DNA of 7,077 nt, taken from positions 1-7,077 of the forward strand of contig JAFVSB010000005.1 in NCBI GenBank assembly GCA_017503945.1, given 5' to 3'. Source of the DNA: Clostridia bacterium (lineage in GTDB: Bacteria; Bacillota; Clostridia; UMGS1810). A program made the translations under genes and the position numbers. Below the pieces are notes generated by a model that ran no database searches, had not been told where the DNA came from, and saw only the letters and a program-made list of their open reading frames with translations. This document shows, piece by piece, positions 1-5,936 of the stretch; the first letter of the stretch is position 1; each line of letters starts with the position of its first letter.

Positions 1-151
1 CCAAAGCTTTCAAGGTTTCTGTTGCATTCTCTGCCCAATGCTCGTCATTATCTTTAGAGGTGAGAGTAACAAAATCAAAAGCAAGTGTATTTGAAGATGT
101 AATCAAACTAACACAAAGTATAAAAATAAGTACCAAAACAGTTTTTTTCAT
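1..151 (-). CDS. Exported protein, N-terminal fragment, possible S-layer homology (SLH) domain
   Basis: Reading leftwards from an ATG at 151-149, 50 codons are open to the window edge, so only the N-terminus is present. The product starts with a classic Sec signal peptide: a basic MKK start, a hydrophobic core (about residues 4-18), a polar stretch and a likely cleavage after the Ala of NTLA (residue 24). The mature part begins FDFVTLTSKDNDEHWAENA, followed by a short helix-like TETLKAL. An aspartate-rich turn, then HWA, then a helix is how SLH domains usually start; these domains hold proteins on the Gram-positive cell wall. An AAAGGA ribosome site about nine bases upstream supports the start. 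It diverges from eda and shares its promoter region. Export is well supported; the SLH assignment rests on about 20 residues and is tentative. The rest of the gene lies left of the window. Confidence 0.6.
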   Translation of the reverse strand, partial: MKKTVLVLIFILCVSLITSSNTLAFDFVTLTSKDNDEHWAENATETLKAL

Positions 152-183
152 TTGTTTGTATCCTTTCGTGTTGTGTCTGTTTA

Positions 184-192
184 ATTATACCA
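184..192 (-). promoter_or_regulatory. Second possible extended -10 for the leftward gene
   Basis: The minus strand reads TGGTATAAT (192-184), a perfect -10 with the TGn extension. The base stretch 17 positions upstream (212-207) is only TATATA, so this would depend on the extended -10. It could be an alternative start closer to the gene; which of the two is used cannot be told from sequence. Confidence 0.35.
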
Positions 193-211
193 TATTACAG
201 GCTTTTTATAT

Positions 212-240
212 AGTATAAATATATGGAATTTTTATGTCAA
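212..240 (-). promoter_or_regulatory. Promoter for the leftward exported-protein gene
   Basis: On the minus strand TTGACA (240-235) is followed after exactly 17 bases by TATACT (217-212), five of six matches to the consensus -10. Transcription would start near 205 and give a leader of about 55 bases before the ATG at 151. Confidence 0.6.
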
Positions 241-256
241 ATTTATGCTTTTTCTT

Positions 257-285
257 TTGACAAACACAAAGCATTGTGCTATAAT
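257..285 (+). promoter_or_regulatory. Perfect consensus promoter of the eda-kdgK operon
   Basis: TTGACA (257-262) and TATAAT (280-285) are both exact consensus and separated by the optimal 17 bases; TGC directly before the -10 adds an extended -10 element. The predicted start is near 292, giving a leader of about 34 bases to the ATG at 326. A promoter this close to ideal normally needs repression, which fits the dyad over its -10 (273-296). Confidence 0.85.
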
Positions 286-296
286 GATAGCATAAT
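273..296. promoter_or_regulatory. Candidate operator dyad over the eda -10 and start site
   Basis: Arms ATTGTGCTAT (273-282) and ATAGCATAAT (287-296) are inverted repeats matching at nine of ten positions, with AATG between them. The dyad covers the -10 box and the predicted transcription start, a position where a bound repressor would block RNA polymerase. The identity of the regulator is unknown; a sugar-acid-responsive repressor (LacI, GntR or IclR family) is an inference from the genes controlled. Confidence 0.5.
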
Positions 297-325
297 TCAT
301 CAATTCTAGCAAGGAGGAATATATA

Positions 326-970
326 ATGGACAAGCAAACAGTAATTCAAAGAATTAAAGATGTAGGTATCGTAGCTGTTGTCAGAGCAGAAAATGCTGAC
401 AAAGCTATGAAAATCACCGATGCCTGCATAGCCGGCGGTGTTCCTGCCATTGAAATGACATTCACCGTTCCAAAGGCTCACAAGGTTATTGAGGAGCTCT
501 CAAACCACTATTCAGACAATGATATTATTCTTGGTGCCGGCACAGTTCTTGATGCTGAAACAGCTCGTATCGCTATTCTCTCAGGTGCCCAGTACATAGT
601 AAGCCCTTATTTTGATGAGGACACCATTAAGCTTTGTAACAGATATGCAATCCCCTGCATGCCCGGTTGCATGACAATTCACGATGTTGTAAGAGCTTTA
701 GAGCTTGGTTGCGATATCGTTAAGCTTTTCCCCGGTGATGCTTTTGGCCCCGGCATGGTAAAGGCTATCAAGGGTCCCATCCCTCAGGCAAACATCATGC
801 CCACAGGCGGTGTTGATGCTGACAATGTAGGCGAATGGATCAAAGCAGGTGTAGTAGCTGTAGGTGCAGGTGGTGCACTCACTGCCGGAGCAAAGACAGG
901 CAACTACGAACTCATTACAGAAACAGCCAAGAAATTTGTTGAAAATATAAAAGCTGCAAGAGCAAAATAA
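326..970 (+). CDS. eda: 2-dehydro-3-deoxy-phosphogluconate (KDPG) / 4-hydroxy-2-oxoglutarate aldolase
   Basis: Cytosolic class I aldolase of 214 residues, the usual length for the family. It splits KDPG into pyruvate and glyceraldehyde-3-phosphate, the last step of the Entner-Doudoroff and hexuronate routes; family members also cleave 4-hydroxy-2-oxoglutarate. The sequence shows a single TIM barrel: an early R20, the GGVPAIEMTF segment with catalytic-base Glu43 (Glu45 in E. coli), GAGTV (70-74), SPYFD (93-97), MPGCMT (112-117), the Schiff-base lysine in IVKLFPGDAFGPG at Lys133 (the same number as in E. coli) and the phosphate-binding PTGGV (159-163). An AAGGAGG ribosome site lies eight bases before the ATG, making the start secure. 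kdgK follows after 30 bases on the same strand and supplies its substrate, so the two form an operon from the promoter at 257-285. No odd residues or breaks are visible. Confidence 0.95.
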   Translation: MDKQTVIQRIKDVGIVAVVRAENADKAMKITDACIAGGVPAIEMTFTVPKAHKVIEELSNHYSDNDIILGAGTVLDAETARIAILSGAQYIVSPYFDEDTIKLCNRYAIPCMPGCMTIHDVVRALELGCDIVKLFPGDAFGPGMVKAIKGPIPQANIMPTGGVDADNVGEWIKAGVVAVGAGGALTAGAKTGNYELITETAKKFVENIKAARAK

Positions 971-1000
971 TAAGTTACCAAAGATACGGAGGTTTTTAAC

Positions 1001-2032
1001 ATGGCAAAGGTTGTAACAATGGGCGAAATTATGCTTCGCCTTTCTACTCCCAATAATGAAAGATTTATTCAGGCAGATGAGTTTGATGTTTGCTACGGCG
1101 GTGGTGAAGCCAATGTTGCAGTTTCACTTGCAAACTATGGCCACGATGCTGAGTTTGTAACCAAAGTTCCTGCCAATCCCATTGGCGAATGTGCAGTTGC
1201 TGCTCTTCGCAAAATGAATGTAAAAACTGATAACATCGCTCGCGGCGGCGAAAGACTCGGTATATATTTCCTCGAGACCGGCGCTTCCATGAGAGCTTCC
1301 AATGTTGTATACGACAGAGCACATTCTTCCATTGCAACTGCTGAAGCTGCTGATTTTGACTTTGACAAGATTTTCGATGGTTGTGATTGGTTCCACTTCA
1401 CAGGCATCACTCCTGCAGTATCCGACAAAGCTGCAGAGCTTACTGAGGCTGCTCTTAAAGCTGCCAAAGCTAAGGGTGTAAAGGTTAGCTGTGACCTCAA
1501 CTTCAGAAAGAAACTCTGGTCAAGCGAAAAAGCTCAGCGCATCATGTCAAACCTTATGCAGTATGTTGATGTGTGCATAGGCAATGAAGAAGATGCCGAA
1601 AAAGTTCTTGGCTTCAAACCCGGTGACACAGATGTTACAAGCGGTGAACTCGAACTTGCAGGCTACAAGAGCATCTTTGAACAGATGGTAGCCAAATTCA
1701 ATTTTGAATATGTTATTTCTTCACTTCGTGTGTCTCACTCTGCATCTGACAATGGCTGGTCAGCTTGCATTTACTCTCGTGACACCAAAGAATTCTATCA
1801 TTCCAGAGAATATCGCATCAGCCCCATTGTTGACCGTGTAGGCGGCGGCGATAGCTTTGCAGGCGGCGTAATCTGCGGCATGCTCGATGGCAAAAACTTC
1901 AAAGATGCTCTCGAATATGGTGTTGCTGCATCTGCACTCAAGCACACAATCCCCGGTGATATGAACCTTGTAACACGCGCAGAGGTAGATAACCTCGTTG
2001 GCGGTGACGGCTCAGGTCGTGTTCAGAGATAA
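1001..2032 (+). CDS. kdgK: PfkB-family sugar kinase, probable 2-keto-3-deoxygluconate kinase
   Basis: Cytosolic 343-residue kinase of the PfkB/ribokinase fold, expected to phosphorylate 2-keto-3-deoxygluconate to KDPG with ATP. Visible motifs in order: MGEIMLRLS at the N-terminus (7-15), the glycine-rich sugar-binding segment GGGEANVA (33-40), CDLNFRKKLW (164-173), which resembles the D-x-N-x-R segment of KDG kinases, NEED (195-198), and the PfkB signature VDRVGGGDSFAGG (277-289) with anion-hole glycines and catalytic-base Asp284. The usual GAGD is GGGD here, a tolerated change. The start is fixed by GGAGG (988-992), eight bases upstream. Its position directly behind eda is the main reason to prefer KDG over fructose or ribose as substrate; the family alone would not settle it. 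A strong terminator follows 21 bases after the stop. No upstream uronate enzymes or transporter are in the window. Confidence 0.88.
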   Translation: MAKVVTMGEIMLRLSTPNNERFIQADEFDVCYGGGEANVAVSLANYGHDAEFVTKVPANPIGECAVAALRKMNVKTDNIARGGERLGIYFLETGASMRASNVVYDRAHSSIATAEAADFDFDKIFDGCDWFHFTGITPAVSDKAAELTEAALKAAKAKGVKVSCDLNFRKKLWSSEKAQRIMSNLMQYVDVCIGNEEDAEKVLGFKPGDTDVTSGELELAGYKSIFEQMVAKFNFEYVISSLRVSHSASDNGWSACIYSRDTKEFYHSREYRISPIVDRVGGGDSFAGGVICGMLDGKNFKDALEYGVAASALKHTIPGDMNLVTRAEVDNLVGGDGSGRVQR

Positions 2033-2053
2033 TTATAATATTTATTTAATGAA

Positions 2054-2087
2054 AAAAACTCCTCAGGAAATTTCCTGAGGAGTTTTT
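2054..2087. terminator. Bidirectional intrinsic terminator between kdgK and rubrerythrin
   Basis: A perfect palindrome with 17-base arms (AAAAACTCCTCAGGAAA at 2054-2070 and its exact complement at 2071-2087). The CTCCTCAGG/CCTGAGGAG core forms a GC-rich stem; the right side ends in five T, and read from the other strand the left side gives seven T (2058-2052). It lies between two convergent genes, 21 bases after the kdgK stop and six bases past the rubrerythrin stop, so it can end both transcripts. Confidence 0.92.
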
Positions 2088-2093
2088 AAGTGA

Positions 2094-2633
2094 TTAATAG
2101 TTTTCGGCTTTAATCTGGAAATATGACTTGGGATGATTGCAAACGGGGCATTCTTCGGGAGCTTTTTTTCCAATCACAATGTGACCGCAGTTTCCACATT
2201 GCCATATCATATCTTCATCTCTTGAAAATACTATGCCGCCTTCAATATTTGCCAAAAGCTTTCTGTATCTTTCTTCGTGTTCTTTTTCGATTTTGGCAAC
2301 TTCTTCAAAAAGATAGGCAATATGGTCAAAGCCTTCTTCGTGTGCATCTTTTGCCATTTGAGCGTACATTTCAGTCCATTCATAGTTCTCGCCACTAGCT
2401 GCATCAAGAAGATTGGCCTCAGTATCAGGCATGCCGTCATGGAGCAGTTTAAACCAGATTTTTGCGTGCTCTTTTTCGTTGTTGGCAGTTTCTTCAAAGA
2501 GAGCAGCAATCTGAACATAACCATCTTTTTTTGCTTTGCTTGCATAATAAGTGTATTTGTTTCTTGCCTGGCTTTCTCCGGCAAATGCTGCCATCAAGTT
2601 AGCTTCAGTTTTAGTACCTTTTAAACTTTTCAT
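2094..2633 (-). CDS. rbr: Rubrerythrin
   Basis: Cytosolic non-haem iron protein of 179 residues that reduces hydrogen peroxide to water in anaerobes, taking electrons from NADH via rubredoxin-type carriers. It has the classical two-domain order. The N-terminal four-helix ferritin-like bundle carries di-iron ligands at Glu20 (GESQAR), Glu53 and His56 (EKEH), Glu85 and Glu88 (EWTEMY), and Glu116 and His119 (EKEH); positions were assigned by comparison with the remembered Desulfovibrio protein. The C-terminal rubredoxin-like domain has an FeS4 site from Cys146, Cys149 (CGNCGH), Cys162 and Cys165 (CPVC). All ligands are present. The ATG at 2633-2631 is chosen over an adjacent in-frame TTG at 2636: AGGAGG lies eight bases from the ATG and only five from the TTG. 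It is transcribed alone, convergent with kdgK and divergent from the glutamine synthetase gene. Confidence 0.95.
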   Translation of the reverse strand: MKSLKGTKTEANLMAAFAGESQARNKYTYYASKAKKDGYVQIAALFEETANNEKEHAKIWFKLLHDGMPDTEANLLDAASGENYEWTEMYAQMAKDAHEEGFDHIAYLFEEVAKIEKEHEERYRKLLANIEGGIVFSRDEDMIWQCGNCGHIVIGKKAPEECPVCNHPKSYFQIKAENY

Positions 2634-2667
2634 CAAGTTAACCTCCTGATAATAAAATATTTCCTTA

Positions 2668-2696
2668 ATTATAGCACTGATTTTAAGAAAAATCCA
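2668..2696 (-). promoter_or_regulatory. Probable rubrerythrin promoter
   Basis: The minus strand shows TGCTATAAT, a perfect -10 (2673-2668) with TGn extension, 35 bases before the ATG. The -35 at the right distance (2696-2691) is TGGATT, a poor match, so recognition would rely on the extended -10. AGGAGG follows downstream. Confidence 0.6.
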
Positions 2697-2762
2697 GTAT
2701 TTTTTTAATTATTTTATAAGTTGTGTAATATAAATTAAGTGAATTCAATTCCAGGTTTTGGG

Positions 2763-2791
2763 TTGACTTTTTTATAAAGACATTATATAAT
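2763..2791 (+). promoter_or_regulatory. Glutamine synthetase promoter P1
   Basis: TTGACT (2763-2768), 17 bases, then TATAAT (2786-2791). Predicted start near 2798, leaving a leader of about 54 bases that contains the dyad at 2807-2831. Confidence 0.72.
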
Positions 2792-2805
2792 ACAATAAGT
2801 ATAAT
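2777..2805 (+). promoter_or_regulatory. Overlapping second promoter P2 for glutamine synthetase
   Basis: AAGACA (2777-2782), 17 bases, then a second perfect TATAAT (2800-2805). It is offset from P1 by exactly 14 bases. Its start would fall near 2812, inside the dyad, so a protein bound there would affect the two promoters differently. The -35 matches at four of six bases, hence moderate confidence. Confidence 0.4.
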
Positions 2806-2806
2806 A

Positions 2807-2831
2807 TGGTATCATAGCGCTGATGATACCA
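2807..2831. promoter_or_regulatory. Dyad in the glutamine synthetase leader (operator or RNA hairpin)
   Basis: Perfect nine-base inverted repeats TGGTATCAT (2807-2815) and ATGATACCA (2823-2831) flank AGCGCTG. The AGCGCT part is itself a palindrome, so the element is one extra G away from a continuous 24-base palindrome, typical of a dimeric repressor site. It could equally form an RNA hairpin ending nine bases before the GGAGG ribosome site. It does not match the GlnR box (TGTNA-N7-TNACA) known from Bacillus. Confidence 0.5.
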
Positions 2832-2851
2832 CTATGAACGGAGGATTTTAA

Positions 2852-4948
2852 ATGACAGATGTGACAGAAATTTTCGCCAGTCAGGTTTTCAACGATAGCG
2901 TTATGCGTTCCAAACTGCCGAAAGCTACATACAAAACCCTCAAAGAGACTGTTGAAGACGGTGTGCCTCTTAGTCTTGAAACTGCAAATGTTGTGGCAAG
3001 TGCCATGAAAGATTGGGCGCTCGAAAAGGGTGCCACTCATTTTACACATTGGTTTCAGCCAATGACTGGTATCACCGCCGAAAAGCATGATAGTTTCATA
3101 TCACCATCAGATGATGGCAAAATCATCATGGAATTTTCAGGCAAAGAGCTTATCAAAGGGGAGCCCGATGCTTCGTCTTTTCCGTCGGGAGGTCTCAGAG
3201 AAACCTGTGAAGCCAGAGGCTACACTGCATGGGATCCTACTTCATATGCTTTTGTCAAAGACGGCACTCTTTGCATACCCACCGCATTTTGTTCCTATGG
3301 CGGTGAAGCTCTCGACAAAAAGACTCCACTACTCAGAGCAATGGAGGCCATCAATGTGCAGGCCATGCGCATACTAAGGCTTTTTGGCAACACATCGACT
3401 AATCATGTGTACACCACCGTTGGTCCCGAGCAGGAATATTTTCTTATTGACAAAAAACTCTATGAACAGCGCACCGACTTAAAATACACAGGCCGCACTC
3501 TTTTTGGTGCAAAGCCACCCAAGGGGCAGGAGCTTGATGATCATTACTTTGGTGTTATCAAGCCCAGAGTTTCTGAATTTATGAAAGAGCTTGACGAAGA
3601 ATTATGGAAGCTTGGCGTTTTAGCAAAGACCAAGCACAACGAAGCTGCTCCTTCTCAGCATGAGCTCGCGCCCATTTTCACCACAGGCAACATTGCAAGC
3701 GATCACAATCAGCTTACCATGGAGCTTATGAAAAAAGTTGCCTTGAAGCACGATTTGGTTTGTCTCCTTCACGAAAAACCCTTCAAGGGTGTAAATGGTT
3801 CAGGTAAGCATGACAACTGGTCACTCACCACCGATGATGGCATAAATTTGCTCAACCCCGGCAAAGCTCCGCACGATAATCTTCAGTTCCTTTTGTTCTT
3901 CTGTGCGGTTATCAAAGCTGTTGATGAATATCAGGATATGCTTCGTATTTCTGTGGCAAGTGCAGGCAATGACCACCGCCTTGGCGCTCACGAAGCACCC
4001 CCGGCTATAGTTTCTATTTTCATTGGTGATCAACTCCAGGCTGTTTTGGAAGCTTTGGAAAATGATGCAGCCTATAGCGAAAAGAAAAGAGAAAAAATGC
4101 TCACAGGCGCTCATGTGGTTGCAAGCTTTTCAAAAGACACCACCGACCGTAACCGTACATCGCCTTTTGCCTTTACGGGCAACAAATTTGAGTTCCGCAT
4201 GGTCGGCTCCTCTTTGTCGGTTGCAGGTCCAAACACTGTGCTCAACACCATAGTTGCCGAATCTCTCAAGCAGTTTGCCGATGAGCTTGAAGCGAGCGAT
4301 GATTTTGAAAAATCACTTGCCCTTCTTATCCAAAAAACCATAAAGAAGCACAAACGCATCATATTCAATGGCAACAACTATTCCGACGAATGGGTTTGTG
4401 AAGCCAAAAGACGCGGTCTATCCAACTATAGCAGCACCCCTGAGGCTATACCTCATATGCTTGACAAAAAGAATATAGATGTGTTTACTGCTCACGGAGT
4501 ATATTCTGAAACAGAGCTTCGCTCCCGTTGCGAAATATATCTTGAAAGCTATGCAAAAACAATTAACATTGAAGCCCGCACTATGTCCGATATCATCAAA
4601 AAGGATATTCTCCCCGCTGTGAGCAAGTATGTCAACTCTTTAAGCGAAGCAGCTCTTGCCAAAAAGAGCTTGATATCTACTGTTGATACCACTGTTGAGG
4701 AGGCTCTGGTAAGCAAACTATCCTCGTTGAGCGGTCAACTGTATACTGAGGTTGCAAATCTCGACGCAGCACTTTGTAAAGCAGGCGAACATAAAGCAGA
4801 TTTTGAAGAATTTGCTATGTATTACAGACAAGAAGTTTTGTCACTCATGGAAAAAGCCAGAGAAATCATCGATGAGCTCGAGCTTAACACCGCGCGCGAT
4901 TTCTGGCCATATCCCACATATGGTGAGTTGCTTTTTGCTATGGACTGA
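2852..4948 (+). CDS. glnN: Type III glutamine synthetase
   Basis: Cytosolic ATP-dependent enzyme making glutamine from glutamate and ammonia, the entry step of nitrogen assimilation. At 698 residues it has the large type III length, well above the 440-470 of type I. Visible blocks: a type III N-terminal region with [10 protein letters not shown] (64-73), SSFPSGGLR (108-116) and TAWDP (125-129); then the conserved catalytic core with metal-site GPEQEYF (191-197), [14 protein letters not shown] (261-274), the ammonia/glutamate loop [11 protein letters not shown] (314-324), [13 protein letters not shown] (373-385), and [18 protein letters not shown] (432-449) with the ATP and glutamate arginines. 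The C-terminal part (about 500-698) is helical. GGAGG seven bases before the ATG supports the start. It has its own tandem promoters and leader dyad, so nitrogen control is likely, but no regulator gene is in the window. Confidence 0.96.
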   Translation: MTDVTEIFASQVFNDSVMRSKLPKATYKTLKETVEDGVPLSLETANVVASAMKDWALEKGATHFTHWFQPMTGITAEKHDSFISPSDDGKIIMEFSGKELIKGEPDASSFPSGGLRETCEARGYTAWDPTSYAFVKDGTLCIPTAFCSYGGEALDKKTPLLRAMEAINVQAMRILRLFGNTSTNHVYTTVGPEQEYFLIDKKLYEQRTDLKYTGRTLFGAKPPKGQELDDHYFGVIKPRVSEFMKELDEELWKLGVLAKTKHNEAAPSQHELAPIFTTGNIASDHNQLTMELMKKVALKHDLVCLLHEKPFKGVNGSGKHDNWSLTTDDGINLLNPGKAPHDNLQFLLFFCAVIKAVDEYQDMLRISVASAGNDHRLGAHEAPPAIVSIFIGDQLQAVLEALENDAAYSEKKREKMLTGAHVVASFSKDTTDRNRTSPFAFTGNKFEFRMVGSSLSVAGPNTVLNTIVAESLKQFADELEASDDFEKSLALLIQKTIKKHKRIIFNGNNYSDEWVCEAKRRGLSNYSSTPEAIPHMLDKKNIDVFTAHGVYSETELRSRCEIYLESYAKTINIEARTMSDIIKKDILPAVSKYVNSLSEAALAKKSLISTVDTTVEEALVSKLSSLSGQLYTEVANLDAALCKAGEHKADFEEFAMYYRQEVLSLMEKAREIIDELELNTARDFWPYPTYGELLFAMD

Positions 4949-4960
4949 TAATATTTTAAA

Positions 4961-5003
4961 ATCTGCATTGGCAGATAAACGGATGTCTTCATGGCATCCG
5001 TTT
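4961..5003 (+). terminator. Tandem stem-loops after glnN, possible terminator or uppP leader structure
   Basis: Two hairpins stand side by side in the 76-base gap between glnN and uppP. The first is ATCTGC (4961-4966), loop ATTG, GCAGAT (4971-4976). The second starts at the next base: AAACGGATG (4977-4985), a nine-base loop, CATCCGTTT (4995-5003), followed by GATATTAG. The second stem with its closing T run could end the glnN transcript, but the T tract is short, so partial read-through into uppP or attenuation is possible. No clear promoter for uppP is visible in this gap. Confidence 0.45.
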
Positions 5004-5024
5004 GATATTAGTTGGAGGTGTATT

Positions 5025-5852
5025 ATGAATTTAATAAATCTGATTCAGGCTGTTATTTTAGGCCTTGTCGAAGGAATAACAGAGTGGCTCCCCATAAGCA
5101 GCACAGGGCATATGATTTTAATTAATGAATTTATGGGCATAAAAAAGGGTGATTTTTTTGACTCACAGATTTTTTTGTATGTGATTCAATTGGGTGCCAT
5201 ACTTGCAATAGCAATCATATATTTCAACAAGCTCTATCCGTTTGCTCCATCAAAAACCATTCAGCAGAAGAAAGACACATGGCAAATGTGGTTTAAGGTT
5301 ATAGTGGCATGTGTACCTGCAGCAGTGCTGGGCTTGCTCTTTAACGATGCAATGGATTCCATTTCTACTCCTGTAGTGGTAAGTGTTATGCTCATAATTT
5401 ACGGTGTGGCCTTTATCGCCATAGAAAAAAGAAATAAATCGGCGCACATCACCACAATGAATGAGCTCACTTACAAAACTGCACTTTTCATAGGTCTTTT
5501 TCAGGTGCTGTCCATAATTCCCGGTACTTCTCGTTCGGGGGCGACCATTTTGGGAGCAATCCTCATTGGCTGTTCCAGACCGCTGGCTGCAGAGTTTTCG
5601 TTCTTCCTTGCTATCCCTGTTATGTTTGGTGTCAGCTTTCTTAAAATTGTTACCAATGACTATATTATGACATCAAACGAATGGATACTGTTGCTTGTGG
5701 CAATGGTGATGGCATATGTTGTTTCAATGATTGCAGTAAAATTCTTAGTTAGCTATGTTCGCCGACATGATTTCAAGGTTTTTGGCTGGTACAGAATTGT
5801 GCTTGGTATTTTGGTTCTGGCATACTTTTATATTCCTATGCTTTTGAAGTAA
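5025..5852 (+). CDS. uppP: Undecaprenyl-diphosphatase (UppP/BacA)
   Basis: Integral membrane enzyme of 275 residues that removes a phosphate from undecaprenyl diphosphate, recycling the lipid carrier of peptidoglycan and wall polymers; extra copies give bacitracin resistance. Both family signatures are present: VEGITEWLPISSTGHM (15-30) with Glu16, Glu20, Ser26 and His29, matching the catalytic Glu17, Glu21, Ser27 and His30 of E. coli, and IIPGTSRSGATI (164-175) with Arg170. Several hydrophobic segments (about 50-66, 91-105, 117-133, 150-165, 183-200, 210-228 and 245-270) fit the expected topology. The frame is open far upstream into glnN, but the ATG at 5025 is chosen because it gives the normal family N-terminus and has GGAGG six bases upstream. 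The gene probably depends on read-through from glnN or a promoter not seen here. No functional link to its neighbours is apparent. Confidence 0.95.
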   Translation: MNLINLIQAVILGLVEGITEWLPISSTGHMILINEFMGIKKGDFFDSQIFLYVIQLGAILAIAIIYFNKLYPFAPSKTIQQKKDTWQMWFKVIVACVPAAVLGLLFNDAMDSISTPVVVSVMLIIYGVAFIAIEKRNKSAHITTMNELTYKTALFIGLFQVLSIIPGTSRSGATILGAILIGCSRPLAAEFSFFLAIPVMFGVSFLKIVTNDYIMTSNEWILLLVAMVMAYVVSMIAVKFLVSYVRRHDFKVFGWYRIVLGILVLAYFYIPMLLK

Positions 5853-5860
5853 TAAAAAGC

Positions 5861-5889
5861 TTGACTTTATCAGTTTACTGTGATAAAAT
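5861..5889 (+). promoter_or_regulatory. Promoter of the amino-acid ABC transporter operon
   Basis: TTGACT (5861-5866), 17 bases, then TAAAAT (5884-5889) preceded by TGA as an extended -10. Predicted start near 5896, about 41 bases before the ATG. Each hexamer matches consensus at five of six positions. It starts nine bases after the uppP stop, marking a new transcription unit. Confidence 0.68.
5866..5887. promoter_or_regulatory. Candidate operator inside the transporter promoter
   Basis: Seven-base inverted repeats TTTATCA (5866-5872) and TGATAAA (5881-5887) separated by eight bases. The dyad fills the spacer and reaches into both the -35 and -10 boxes, a typical site for repression. The leader is too short for a T-box or a large riboswitch, so control by a DNA-binding protein is the simpler reading. 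The regulator is not identified. Confidence 0.42.
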
Positions 5890-5936
5890 AATAAAGACTT
5901 TTTAATTAGTCAGTAATTTTAAAGGAGAGAAATAAA

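Noticed and set aside
206..481. Minus-strand reading frame across the eda promoter and start
   Set aside because: It runs antisense to the eda start, has no family resemblance and covers the clear promoter region.
2634..2636. TTG codon just before the rubrerythrin ATG as start
   Set aside because: It would add one residue and lies only five bases from AGGAGG; the ATG has optimal spacing and gives the standard MKSLKGT start.
2705..2719. PerR-like box upstream of rubrerythrin
   Set aside because: The AT-rich stretch matches the TTATAAT/ATTATAA consensus at only about nine of fourteen positions, with one half poor, and it lies upstream of the weak -35; chance similarity in AT-rich DNA is likely.
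2807..2831. ANTAR-type antitermination hairpin before glnN
   Set aside because: The loop AGCGCTG has A first and G fourth, as ANTAR loops do, but it has seven bases, there is no second hairpin between the predicted start and this one, and no terminator follows.
4961..5003. ANTAR dual-hairpin element before uppP
   Set aside because: The loops have four and nine bases rather than six, and the required loop bases are not both present.
4752..5024. In-frame extension of uppP into the end of glnN
   Set aside because: The extra 91 residues do not resemble the family, no ribosome site precedes the far start, and the ATG at 5025 has GGAGG and the normal N-terminus.
5840..5860. GCTTTT/AAAAGC hairpin at the uppP end as terminator
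   Set aside because: Only six mostly A-T pairs with a nine-base loop, overlapping the stop codon and followed by TTGACTT rather than a T run.
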